A stretch of DNA of 64,000 nucleotides from Halichondria panicea (Eukaryota; Porifera; Demospongiae; Suberitida; Halichondriidae), in assembly GCF_963675165.1 (NCBI RefSeq), contig NC_087378.1, positions 6,861,073-6,925,072 on the forward strand, given 5' to 3'. Below the pieces are notes generated by a model. That model saw only the letters and a program-made list of their open reading frames with translations, ran no database searches and was not told the DNA's origin. Position numbers and translations under genes: made by a program. Positions 46,528 to 55,804 of the stretch are shown piece by piece; position 1 is the stretch's first letter, and the number at the start of each line of letters is the position of its first letter.

Positions 46528-47946
46528 TCAGTCCCTAGGCAACAGTTCGTCCATGTCAGCAAGGACATAGGCATACACAGCCCACACAGCAGAGCACATG
46601 TTCATCTCCACAGGGTCTAACACAGTCATGGTGTCTCCATTGGAATGATGGAACCAAAAATACTTTTCGCTGTGATTAGCGATACTTGCCGTTGGGACTC
46701 CATCTTTCCTCCACCACTGCACATCAGTACCACCTCCGTTGTCATAGACCTCACTTGAATTCACAGCCTGTAACAATTTCCCAATCTGAGCCATGACCGC
46801 CTTAGCCTTGGGGGACCCAGTGAACAACATACCATATGGCGTAAACACTCCTTCATCCGATTCAAACAGAATACTAATGTTATTAGCCTCGTCTCTGTGC
46901 TTCTGATAGTATTGCTGAGACCCCACACCACCAGCTTCTTCATCCGTCCACATCACTAGTCGCACAGTGCGTTTCGGTTTGAGTCCTAGGCTTCTGATGA
47001 TACTAAGTGCTTGCCATGAGATGAATGCCCCACCACCATCATCCATGGCTCCCTCTCCAACATCCCAGCTGTCCAGGTGTCCACTAACCAGTACAGTTTG
47101 CTTAGGGAATACACTTCCTTTGATCTCGGCCACTGTGTTACGAGATAGAGACATGTCATAGTTGACAGCACCCATGTAGAGCTTGATTCTAATTGGTTCA
47201 CCACGCGATTGTATTCGATCGAAAAATTCAGCATCTTCAACAGTGATACAAGCAGTTGGGATTTTCTTTACATTGCCAACGTAGTCCTGTATTCCTGTGT
47301 GTGGGCTATAGATGGATTGTGGAGTCACACTGCGAATAAGAGTTGCAACAGCACCGTATTTTGAAGCTTTTGATGCACCTATGACTCGATACCCAGCAGT
47401 GGCCGGATAGCTGACATATTTCTGGTTAAACACCACTATTTTGCCGGAGACATCGCTTGCATGGGCGTCTAAATCATCAAAAGACCGAACAACAATCACA
47501 TCAGCTGTGATACCATCAGCACCAGTGCCGACACTAGAACCAAGCCCTGATATAGCAATGTCCTTGACTCGAGGTTCCAACAATGTTGCGTACTCTGTAT
47601 TACGCTCCCAGTGTGTCACGTTCACCACTTCACCGTGCACATTATCCAGCCCGTCCTTTTGTAGTGCATCGAGCATATAGTCAATAGAATCCTCCAAGTT
47701 TTTAGTACCCGACAGTCGGCCACCAAATTTATCCGTGAACACGGAAAGTCTGTCATAAGACTGATTCTGTCCAAGACCAGTCAGTGAATACTTGATGATC
47801 TGATCAGCGATCGGCTGGTAGGATTGGATCTCCTGTACAATCTTTGAGGGGAGAGAGGGGAGTTTGGACTTGGGGGTAGCATGGCCATGGGCTGCTATCA
47901 CTAGTAGCAGGGACAGCAACACAAATGAGAGTGGTAGGCCAGTCAT
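46528..47946 (-). CDS. CPQ: M28 metallopeptidase, carboxypeptidase Q-like
   Basis: A single exon encodes about 472 residues from the ATG at 47946, chosen because it directly precedes a signal peptide (LPLSFVLLSLLLVIAAHGHA); an upstream in-frame ATG at 48006 would put polar residues first. A protease-associated region is followed by the M28 zinc site: SGHLDSWDVGEGAMDDGGG, MWTDEEAGGVGSQQY, LFESDEG, and FHHSNGDTMTVLDP, which together supply the His, Asp, Glu, Asp and His ligands and the catalytic Glu. Carboxypeptidase Q (plasma glutamate carboxypeptidase) cleaves dipeptides in lysosomes or after secretion. A CAG immediately upstream of the ATG suggests a 5' UTR intron. It is divergent from CCDC25. 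Confidence 0.92.
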   Translation of the reverse strand: MTGLPLSFVLLSLLLVIAAHGHATPKSKLPSLPSKIVQEIQSYQPIADQIIKYSLTGLGQNQSYDRLSVFTDKFGGRLSGTKNLEDSIDYMLDALQKDGLDNVHGEVVNVTHWERNTEYATLLEPRVKDIAISGLGSSVGTGADGITADVIVVRSFDDLDAHASDVSGKIVVFNQKYVSYPATAGYRVIGASKASKYGAVATLIRSVTPQSIYSPHTGIQDYVGNVKKIPTACITVEDAEFFDRIQSRGEPIRIKLYMGAVNYDMSLSRNTVAEIKGSVFPKQTVLVSGHLDSWDVGEGAMDDGGGAFISWQALSIIRSLGLKPKRTVRLVMWTDEEAGGVGSQQYYQKHRDEANNISILFESDEGVFTPYGMLFTGSPKAKAVMAQIGKLLQAVNSSEVYDNGGGTDVQWWRKDGVPTASIANHSEKYFWFHHSNGDTMTVLDPVEMNMCSAVWAVYAYVLADMDELLPRD

Positions 47947-48158
47947 ACTGAACCTGTCAAATGCAGAATAATGATGTGAATGATATATAAGCCCTAATTG
48001 GTACATGGTACATGGTCTGAAGGAACCTACAATCTCAGAATCTTGCTTGCTTGCTTGTGCTTGTTTTTTAATTAATTTTGCTCGGTTTCTCCACGTGGCA
48101 GTGTAAATGCGGGGGTGGGGCTGGTCCCTTGCAGGATTGTGTGAAGAAGATCAGAAAG
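47947..48158. promoter_or_regulatory. Divergent promoter between the CPQ-like gene and CCDC25
   Basis: The 212-bp segment separates the two start codons. It contains a palindromic E-box CACGTG at 48092-48097, a possible site for MITF/TFE-type factors that control lysosomal genes, which would suit the peptidase. A TTAATTAATTTTG stretch lies beside it. Confidence 0.4.
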
Positions 48159-49917
48159 ATGGTGTTCTATTTCGTGTGTGCAGGTAAATGATCAGGGTTA
48201 ATCATACATTATGAGCTGTGTTTTTTTGATATCCTGATTGTTCTTCTACAGTGGTTGAGCCTCCTATGACCATTTACATGGGTCTGGACAAATATGAAAG
48301 TAAGTTCGAGGTACGAAGCTATTCTCATCTGTACTGTACACACTATACCCTTTACCAGATGAGGAGTTGTTGAAATGGGGATTCCCAGAAGATGTATGGT
48401 ACGTTGAATGCTATCAAGAAAGTATCACATGATCTTGAATACCCAATCAGGTTTCATGTCGACAAGCTGTCCTCAGCACATGTGTACTTACGACTACCAA
48501 TGGTAAACAATTACATCAACTGTAGTCGTACATACTTGTACTTTTCATGAGATAATAATAATTATGCGTCTTTTCCTGTAGTGTAATGTGTATCACTGGA
48601 TTGCAGGGTATGACAGTGGAGGCTATACCTCCAGAGGTGGTATCGGACTGTGCACAGCTGGTCAAAGCTAACAGTATTCAAGGTAGATTTTTTCGTTAAA
48701 TAGGGATTATGGTGATAGAATCCACGAGAGCAACTTAAAGTCTAGCAAAAAAGTTGAATATTTGTACAGAGAGTATAAATACATGTATGTAGTCCTTAAC
48801 TTTTAACAGATGGGCATGGACGGGCTACGCCTATGATTAAGCAATAGATACCAGGCCGTAATCATTATTATTTTTGTGCACCGAAACTGGATTTATTCCT
48901 CAGGATGCAAGATAAACAATGTGTCAGTGGTCTACACTCCGTTCAGTAACCTCAAGAAAACAGCAGGAATGGATGTTGGGCAAGTAGGCTTCCACAACTC
49001 GAGAAAGGTGAGGTCAAAGTTTGCATTTTAAAAGTACAGCCTGAAATTATGTTTCCAATACCGTATAGCGGGTAAGTTTCGTGGGGTAAAAAATTCGTTC
49101 AACTCGAGAAATGGTAGTTTTCGTGAGTAAAAATTTCATTTAGTCTCGTGGCTGCACGGCATTCCTACGTTCAGATAAGCCACGCCTACGATAAAATTTC
49201 GTGGAGGTCAGCCTGCCCACGAAAATAACGAATATTTTACCCCACGAAAATTACCCGCTATACGGTACATTGTTTTGTACTTGCTATTATCAATGTATGC
49301 ATCTGTACATAACAATTCAAAGACTAGACTAGTGTTGCATGGTTTGTTATGTACAGATGCAACAACACAACAATAGTCATGTTTTTTAATTGACTATAGG
49401 TACACACAGTGATGGTTGAGAAGAAGTTAGGAGACGTGGTGAACAGACTGAACAAGACCAAGCGCGAAGCTCATCCTGACCTGAGGGCTGAGCGGGAGGA
49501 GAGAGACAGACAAGAGAGGATAGAACAGAAGAGCGCTAAGGAGGAAGAGGTGGGGTATACCTTACTGTGTTTGCTTAGCCGATCAAAAATAAATATGTGA
49601 GCTAGTGGATCTCAAAGAGCACTTAATGAATTAGTTGAGAATTGGTGATAATAGCCTCTAACTATAGAGACAACGTAAGAGAGAAGAAGAGGATAGATTG
49701 ATGAGAGAGGCCGAAGTGAAGTGAGTAGGTGTAGCAACTGATTATGTAACATCATTATTATTCCTCAGGAGCTATAAGTCAGTAATGACTGATGACCAAA
49801 TGAAAACTAACAAGGTATGCCTGTGTAATTTGCATAACTCTGTAGCTGTAGTCACCCCCACTTATACAGTATGACGAAGAAGTGGACTTCAGAGCAGTAG
49901 AAGACGACTTTATGTGA
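48159..49917 (+). CDS. CCDC25: CCDC25, NFACT-R domain protein
   Basis: Small exons join in phase to give [20 protein letters not shown], then [76 protein letters not shown], a charged coiled coil ([20 protein letters not shown] and [17 protein letters not shown]) and a C-terminus ending AVEDDFM. Order and length (about 208 residues) match CCDC25 across animals. The NFACT-R fold is related to nucleic-acid or ribosome-associated proteins; human CCDC25 has been described as a membrane sensor of neutrophil DNA traps, which need not apply here. The stop is at 49915-49917, with AATAAA at 49986-49991. A MITE occupies one intron. Confidence 0.95.
49059..49267. mobile_element. TA-flanked MITE, 209 bp, in a CCDC25 intron
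   Basis: The ends are TACCGTATAGCGGGTAA and TTACCCGCTATACGGTA, a perfect 17-bp inverted repeat bounded by TA. The first 12 bases are identical to the element at 22144-22381, and internal GCCACGCCT is shared. No coding capacity. Confidence 0.85.
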
Positions 49918-50084
49918 AGTAAAATCAGTCACAGTAGCAAAATTCAAAAAACTCTTTATATGAACCATAATTATGTCAACATTACAATAAAATTATATTA
50001 CATTTGTATAAATGGCAGGAGTCAGTTTTAACTACATGTATAATAATTTTTCTGTCACATTTCATAGTTCAGGGTTCTTGGGGG

Positions 50085-51418
50085 TCATATACGCTTGTAC
50101 ACGCCAACAACGTTTCCTGCTGGGTCAAGATGGTAGACATCCTTCAGATCATCAATGCAGAAAGCCACAATTCCAATGACACCAAGGAATCCAGTGAAAA
50201 AACACAGTACAAGGAAGATACCAGCACACACCAGCCAAGTCATTACACCGCTCCTGTAGGACAGTCGTGTCTGAACCTGTGCGTGTGTGTGGGGGGGGGG
50301 CAGTAGTTTGCTTAAATACACACTGTGGGCAGCACTGTACATGGAAGTGACTATGGTAGGTGTTAAATGAATAAGAACAACAGAAGCTATGGAACACACA
50401 ACAGAACAGGAAATGGGTATGACACTAATATACATGCATGAGGACAGCATTGTACATGTAACACTCACACGTAAGGGTCAAATGAAGAATAACTCTAAGT
50501 GTCTGAGCACATACATGCAATATACATGATAGTACCTGCTGTCCATTGGCCAGCGTGACCACAACGGGATAGGCTCCAAAGTGGGGCTGAGACACCACCT
50601 GCGGCTGTGTTGTCACCACAGTAGTATTTATAGTCTGCACATGAGGTGAAGATGCAATAATTATTTAAGCGTACTATAAAAAAATGATTAGGTCACAAAA
50701 GCTTACTGGACCGACAGTAATGGTAATGCTATAGTATGCATAATTATGCTACTGTGTATGACCTGTCTGTAAATGTGCGCATGTATTAGTGTGTAACCTA
50801 TGACATACACATTATTCTGTGTGACTGTGTATGGTACCTGTTGCTGCACTGGTGGAGGTTGCTCAGCATACCCCTGCTCATGTGTGTGCATTATATACAG
50901 TGAAGTGAAATATGATACTCATAAGTATGATAACCGGCACCAATCCCATGTTTGGCGATGAAGCATAATTATTAAGTATGTAGCAATTAGCTCGCTTTGA
51001 GAATAGAATAATAAGAAGCTACATAGCAACTAGTGTATGCAAATGTGAGAGCATCACCTAACCATACAATTTACAGTATCTATGCCTAATGTAGGTCTGC
51101 ACCTTCACACGTGGAGAATGTATAATACCACATGCACAGTCATACAAGTAAACCACAGCTTCCTACACATACTTTAATTAGTCTCTAATGCTTTCATGTG
51201 TGTAATCATGCATAACCAAGGATATGGTTTCCCTATTATAATCATGATTGAATACGTACCTGCTGCTGCGGGGGATATGCTGCTTGTTGCTGCGGGGGAT
51301 ATCCCGGTTGTTGTTGTGGGGGGTACGCTGCCGCTGGTTGTGCGGGGTAGCCCTGCTGGGGAGGAGGGTATCCCTGTTGAGGAGGTTGGTCAGTCGCGTA
51401 AGGTGGTGGGGCTGACAT
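50085..51418 (-). CDS. LITAF-like membrane protein A (zinc-ligand-less)
   Basis: The ATG at 51418 opens a Pro/Gln/Tyr-rich N-terminus with the PPxY motif PPPYATD and several QQGYPPQ units. Small exons follow (near 50836-50877 and 50536-50636), the latter giving FGAYPVVVTLANGQQ, and the last exon reads VQTRLSYRSGVMTWLVCAGI, a hydrophobic hairpin, then DDLKDVYHLDPAGNVVGVYK and RI. The pattern follows the LITAF domain, where a hydrophobic insert sits between two CxxC knuckles, but the knuckle cysteines are replaced (TLANG, HLDPAG). LITAF proteins sit on late endosomes and recruit NEDD4-type ligases through PPxY; a similar endosomal role is inferred. A CTGTGCAG just before the ATG suggests a 5' UTR intron. 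First of four tandem copies. Confidence 0.7.
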
Positions 51419-51997
51419 CCTGCACAGAAAATCGGTAGTGTATCTTTGTGGCATTATAATTGATTATTGCTGACACAAGGCTTAATAATACAAGCTAGGG
51501 AGAATGCTCATAGTATTTACACAAGTTACAGCTACCTTCTTATTCTATACCTTTCAGTATTCTATACCTTTCAGTGTTCGTTTCTTTGAATCTGAGTTCG
51601 AGTCTGTTGCTCAAGAACTATCTATATAATTATAGTGCAAGTGCAGTTGCAGTGACAAGCAGATACCACACCCTAATAAGAACCACATGGAATTATTGAT
51701 CACTAACTGCATTCCTAGTCTCATGAATCAGCCGCCGTTCCAAAGGAACGGGCCGAGTTGTCTCTAAAATAACGCGGGATCACCAATAAGGAGTGCTACT
51801 CATGCATGAAGCACTCCTCCTGACTGTGGTGCGTACACAACATTGGCATAAATTTGTAGTCTCGCAAGCCAGACGCGTTTCATCGAGGAGGTATGTTTGG
51901 GTCTGGCTTCCGCGAGACAATTAAATTTGTGTACAAGGAGATAAAACAGATAAAACACATAACTTAATGGTTGTACATGCACACAAGGATAATGGGT
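51419..51997. other. Spacer with a 64-bp foldback element
   Basis: No coding region was seen. Near 51541-51580 a 17-bp unit containing a possible 5' splice site is duplicated in tandem. At 51858-51921 a short element folds on itself (GTCTCGCAAGCCAGAC and GTCTGGCTTCCGCGAGAC) and is flanked on both sides by TAAATTTGT (51849-51857 and 51922-51930), a perfect 9-bp duplication that marks it as a mobile insertion. Confidence 0.6.
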
Positions 51998-52662
51998 TTA
52001 TGACATTCTTCTGTATATCCCCACAATGCTTCCGTCATTTGGATTGATGTGATAGACATCTCTAGTGGACTTCATGCAACATGGTATGCAGATACAAAGC
52101 AGAGGAAATAGGAACATCATTCCCAGAATGAGAACAATCATCACAACAATCCAAGTCATGCCTCCGATGCGATATTCCAGCTGTGTTTGAACCTGTAGAC
52201 ACACATAGGAAAATGTTCACATCAAGTAGAGAGATTAAACGTTTCTACTCTGCATGATTATACTAGACTCGCAAGCTGTCACTGTTGCGTGTAACAGTGC
52301 TTGTGAGTCAGCAACATGATCATACAGTTTAGCAGGGTATAAATGGGGAAAGATACCATAATTATATATGGACCATCGATGTAGGCAAGGCTTTGTGCTT
52401 TGTGTACCTGTTTGCCTTGAGCATCAGTAAAGGTCACAGGGACGTCTGCAAATACGATTGGAAAAGAACCATAGGTAGGCTGTGTTTGTATGATTGTGAC
52501 ACCGTCCGTTGCTTTCACCTGAGCCGGGATGCAAACACATGCAACAATGATTATGTGTAATAATTATTTAAACAGCAATCTAGCTATACCTATAGGGTAC
52601 TGCACTATAAATACCTGTGGGTGTTCAACAGCTTGGTAGGGTGGAGGGGCGTTGGGATCCAT
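51998..52662 (-). CDS. LITAF-like membrane protein B (zinc-ligand-less)
   Basis: Three exons. The first (ATG at 52662) reads MDPNAPPPYQAVEHPQ with a PPxY motif. The second gives GSFPIVFADVPVTFTDAQGK. The last reads VQTQLEYRIGGMTWIVVMIV, a hydrophobic hairpin with CICIPCCMKSTRDVYH, then INPNDGSIVGIYRRMS and a stop at 51998-52000. It is closest to copies C and D, sharing the cysteine-rich IPCCMKST segment next to the membrane. The CxxC pairs of true LITAF domains are absent. About 115 residues, short enough to be little more than a PPxY-bearing membrane anchor. Endosomal sorting is inferred from the family only. Confidence 0.7.
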
Positions 52663-52850
52663 GATAGAGAAGTCAATTTATATGGCTGTATACTCTGAGG
52701 CCAGGGGAGGGAATGCTAGAACTATGCACTGAAGCAGACATATGATTAGTGCTAGTGAGTCATATGATCAACAAATATTTTGCAGATTTATGTAGCCCCA
52801 CCCCTCAATTGTGTGAATGACATGTGATTGACAAACAACATAACAAAATA

Positions 52851-52945
52851 TAGCCTCGATTCCAGCCCGAGTTGTTTCTAGCTAGGCCGACAACTATTTT
52901 TCAACTTCGTTCTATTAAAAAAAATTCGGCCTGGGACCGAGGCTA
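52851..52945. mobile_element. 95-bp MITE with TAGCCTCG ends and a 9-bp target duplication
   Basis: The ends TAGCCTCGATTCCAG and CTGGGACCGAGGCTA are complementary with one mismatch. AACAAAATA flanks both sides (52842-52850 and 52946-52954). It is a small relative of the element at 43097-43690 and sits between LITAF-like copies B and C. Confidence 0.85.
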
Positions 52946-52987
52946 AACAAAATACTGAGCTGTGGTTACATGTATTTTCATCAGGTC

Positions 52988-53492
52988 CTAATTCAGTCTC
53001 CTGTACACTCCCACCACGTTGCCATCAGTTGGATTAATGTGATAAACATCTTTAGTTGACTTCATGCAGCATGGTATGCAGACACAGAATAGGGGCAGCA
53101 AAAACATTGACCCCAGAATAAATATAATCCCAGCAATAAGCAGCGTCATAGCTCCAATGCGATAATCCAGCTCTGTTCAAACCTATAGAACAGTCAGCGT
53201 GTGCACATGCACATACAGAAATAAAAGTTCGAATGTAGTTTTTTAGTGTTTGTATATTTTAGAGGGTGGGCATACCTGGTTGCCATGAGCATCTGTGATG
53301 GTCACTGGGACATCTGCAAATACTAAAGGCAGGGGGGTACCATAAGTTGAAGGCTGTACGACCACTTGTTGTTGATTAAATGCATGATCTGAGTCCTATG
53401 ATAAGAGATACAAAACACAATTTAAGTAGTCTCATGATTAGACTCACTGGTATAGCCTGGTAGGGAGGTGGGGATCCAGCCTTGTAGTCCAT
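52988..53492 (-). pseudogene. LITAF-like gene C with an in-frame stop
   Basis: Exon 1 (ATG at 53492) reads MDYKAGSPPPYQAIP with a PPxY motif, and exon 2 ends in LVFADVPVTITDAHGNQ at a GTATGC donor. Exon 3 would begin with V then TGA (53177-53179), where copies A and B have VQT, and then continues TELDYRIGAMT through IPCCMKSTKDVYHINPTDG to VYRRLN and a stop at 52988-52990. The exon 2/3 junction is in phase 0 in copy B, so the TGA is in frame. No nearby alternative acceptor restores the frame. The rest of exon 3 is intact, so the loss is recent, or the gene makes only a truncated soluble peptide. Confidence 0.65.
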
Positions 53493-54079
53493 GAAGAATA
53501 AAAGCTTAATTAGCTGAGCACTTTGGTTTGCAAGCGTAGACAGAATTTAGGGTGTGGCTCAAGCAATGAATTCAATTAAGGTGGTCACATGTTATTGTGC
53601 TGGCTTGGTTGTTGATTGGATGCATTCATTTGTGACACCAGGAGTGCATGATTCATGCACTCCTGGTGACACACATTGAGACAAAAATTACACGCATGCA
53701 ATTTTTGACTGTGTATATAATTGACAGGATAATCTCAGCCTGTTTTTTCAATAACAATACATTGTGAGATTATGATTCGTGGCAGATAATTATAACTAGA
53801 GTACTGAAGGCTGCTATGATCTATGATCAAGCTTTATATAGTAACTAGTCTATACACCTTTTTTTCACAAATATAACCAGCTCACTCACAATGAGTATAG
53901 GGCATAATAATATCTCATCACTCATAAACTATATATACTTAGCCTGCACACATTCATAATCATAACTTTTATAGTATATACATGCAGGTTATACAAGTTA
54001 TTATATAGTGTACGCTAAAAAATTACTAAGTCAGCTTATACTATCGATCATGTCTTTTGTTGTAACAAAAACTCTGTCT
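53493..54079. other. Spacer with a 33-bp near-perfect palindrome
   Basis: No gene was seen. At 53636-53668 two 16-bp arms (CACCAGGAGTGCATGA and its complement) are separated by a single base, which would extrude as a cruciform or RNA hairpin. The remainder is AT-rich. Confidence 0.6.
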
Positions 54080-54753
54080 TCACATACGTTTGTACACGCC
54101 CACCACAGTGCCGTCAGTAGGACTGATGTGGTAGATATCCTTGAAGCTATTCATGCACAACGGGATACAAGCGCAGCACCAGAATCCAAGGAAAAATAGT
54201 AGAAGAACAACAAGCCACGTCATCATACCGCTCCTGTAGTCCAGTTGTGTGGTGACCTACAGAGAACATAAGCGCTCAACACAAAAAAGACGTTTTTATT
54301 GTAGCATCTAGCATGCACAAAACTGCATGCAGTGCTCCCACCTGCTGTCCTTTGGAGTCAGTGATCACAACAGGTGTCGGTCCGAACACCGCCGGCCCCT
54401 GTACTGGTTGCTGCGTCGTCACAACAACAGTTGTCTGTAGGGTAAATGATTCATGTCTACTCTCTGTCTACCCTGTCACTGTCAAAATTTTCAGTTGCTA
54501 GAGTGTGCAGCACAATACAAACTACTAGCTATAGACCCAATAAGTCATTATCAGCAACGCCCCCTTCCCACACACACACACACACACATACTGCCTGAGG
54601 AGGGTACTGTTGTGGTTGTGCCTGAGGTGGGTAGGCAGCTTGAGGTGGGTAGGCTGGAGGTTGGTCAGCGGGTGGGTAAACTGGAGGTTGGTCAGCTGGT
54701 TGGTACGGTGCAGGAGGTGGGTAGGCAGGGTCTTGAACTGGTGTATCGGCCAT
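54080..54753 (-). CDS. LITAF-like membrane protein D (zinc-ligand-less)
   Basis: The first exon (ATG at 54753) encodes a Pro/Tyr-rich region with PPVYPPADQ and PPAYPPQ repeats that contain PPxY motifs. The second (about 54345-54434) reads TTVVVTTQQPVQGPAVFGPT then PVVITDSKGQQ. The third reads VTTQLDYRSGMMTWLVVLLL, a hydrophobic hairpin FFLGFWCCACIPLCMNSFKD, then IYHISPTDGTVVGVYKRM with the stop at 54080-54082. It keeps the LITAF-domain layout with the CxxC pairs replaced by TDSKG and ISPTDG. An AACAGTGCAG acceptor just before the ATG, and a CCAATAG|GTGAGT donor near 55490 on the same strand, suggest a 5' UTR intron reaching almost to the ESCO promoter. Confidence 0.7.
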
Positions 54754-55804
54754 TCTTGTTTTAATCTGCACTGTTGGTGCAAACAAAATTGATTAGCAAA
54801 TAGTCTACAATAAAGGTCAATCTATTAGGGCATAGTCCATGAATACTACAGAGCACAGTGTTAGTCATTGTTGTGGGTGCGATAAGCAAATTGGCATATT
54901 TGACAGGTAATAAAAGTCAGCTCATTATGGCATAGTTCATGAATAATTGCGCAACATTTATGGCTTACCCATGTGATCACACCTAAAATTAAAGCTGTAA
55001 GTATAGAAATAAGAGAGTTAAAAGCTTTAAAAACAAACACAAGACACGTTAGCATAGCGACTTGTCAGTATAATTATTCCTCCTAAAACTTGCCTATAAC
55101 TGTATGCACTCATGTAGCTTAATTATATCATTCACCCACCCATGTTTGCAAGCATCAAGTCCGTATTGATTAAACATTAACTTCGTTCACACATTACATT
55201 ACCTTTAAGTTACTGTAATTATCACTTGCATGTAGTTAGCTAGTCCCAGACAATTGAATGCGGGTAACTAGATCTAGCTATAATTATTATTACATGTATT
55301 GTAACACTGCTAGCCTAGCTAGCTGCAACCGTACCGCGTACCGTACCTCAATCACCTTGTTTATTGTTTCCACAGCAACAAGCTAGCTGCAGGCCTAGCT
55401 AGCAGTTGAACAATTTTGCCATAAATTTAAACACCCACACCGCATGCAATAGCTAGGCCTACAACTGCATTATGTACTATAAACTCACCTATTGGAGTCT
55501 TGGTTGAGATGAACAATCAGAGAGCTCTTCACTGCTAGGTTCAGCTTGGATGCTTGGATGTTAATGTGGAAGTTAACGCCCTTTTTTGAGGGGACAAACA
55601 AGCCTGCTTTTCATTTCGCATGCGCAAACTTTTGCCGAAAGCTCCGCCCACTAGATATAATAGTGGCAGGAAAGAAAATAAAAAAGTAGACGCCAATTCG
55701 GCGGGTAAATCAAGATAGGACATGAAATAAAACTGAAGAGTATAATCCCAGACTTACTACAGTGCACAGTGCTAGTGTACAAAGCTATTGAGTTCTAGAA
55801 GACC
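54754..55804. promoter_or_regulatory. Probable 5' UTR intron of LITAF-like D and divergent promoter with ESCO
   Basis: This 1-kb stretch has no coding exon. The left 700 bp is best read as a 5' UTR intron of gene D (acceptor near 54775, donor near 55490 on the minus strand). The rest lies between that 5' UTR exon and the ESCO ATG at 55805. It contains GCATGCGCA at 55618-55626, which matches the core of an NRF1-type site, a common element of bidirectional housekeeping promoters. Confidence 0.5.
55618..55626. promoter_or_regulatory. NRF1-like site GCATGCGCA
   Basis: The 9-mer lies within the palindrome TGCGCATGCGCA-like consensus of NRF1 sites and is placed between the inferred 5' UTR exon of LITAF-like D and the ESCO start codon, about 180 bp upstream of the ATG. 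Confidence 0.4.

Noticed and set aside
54861-55055. Hydrophobic 64-codon minus-strand frame upstream of LITAF-like D
   Set aside because: It falls inside the inferred 5' UTR intron, has no splice partner and resembles no family.
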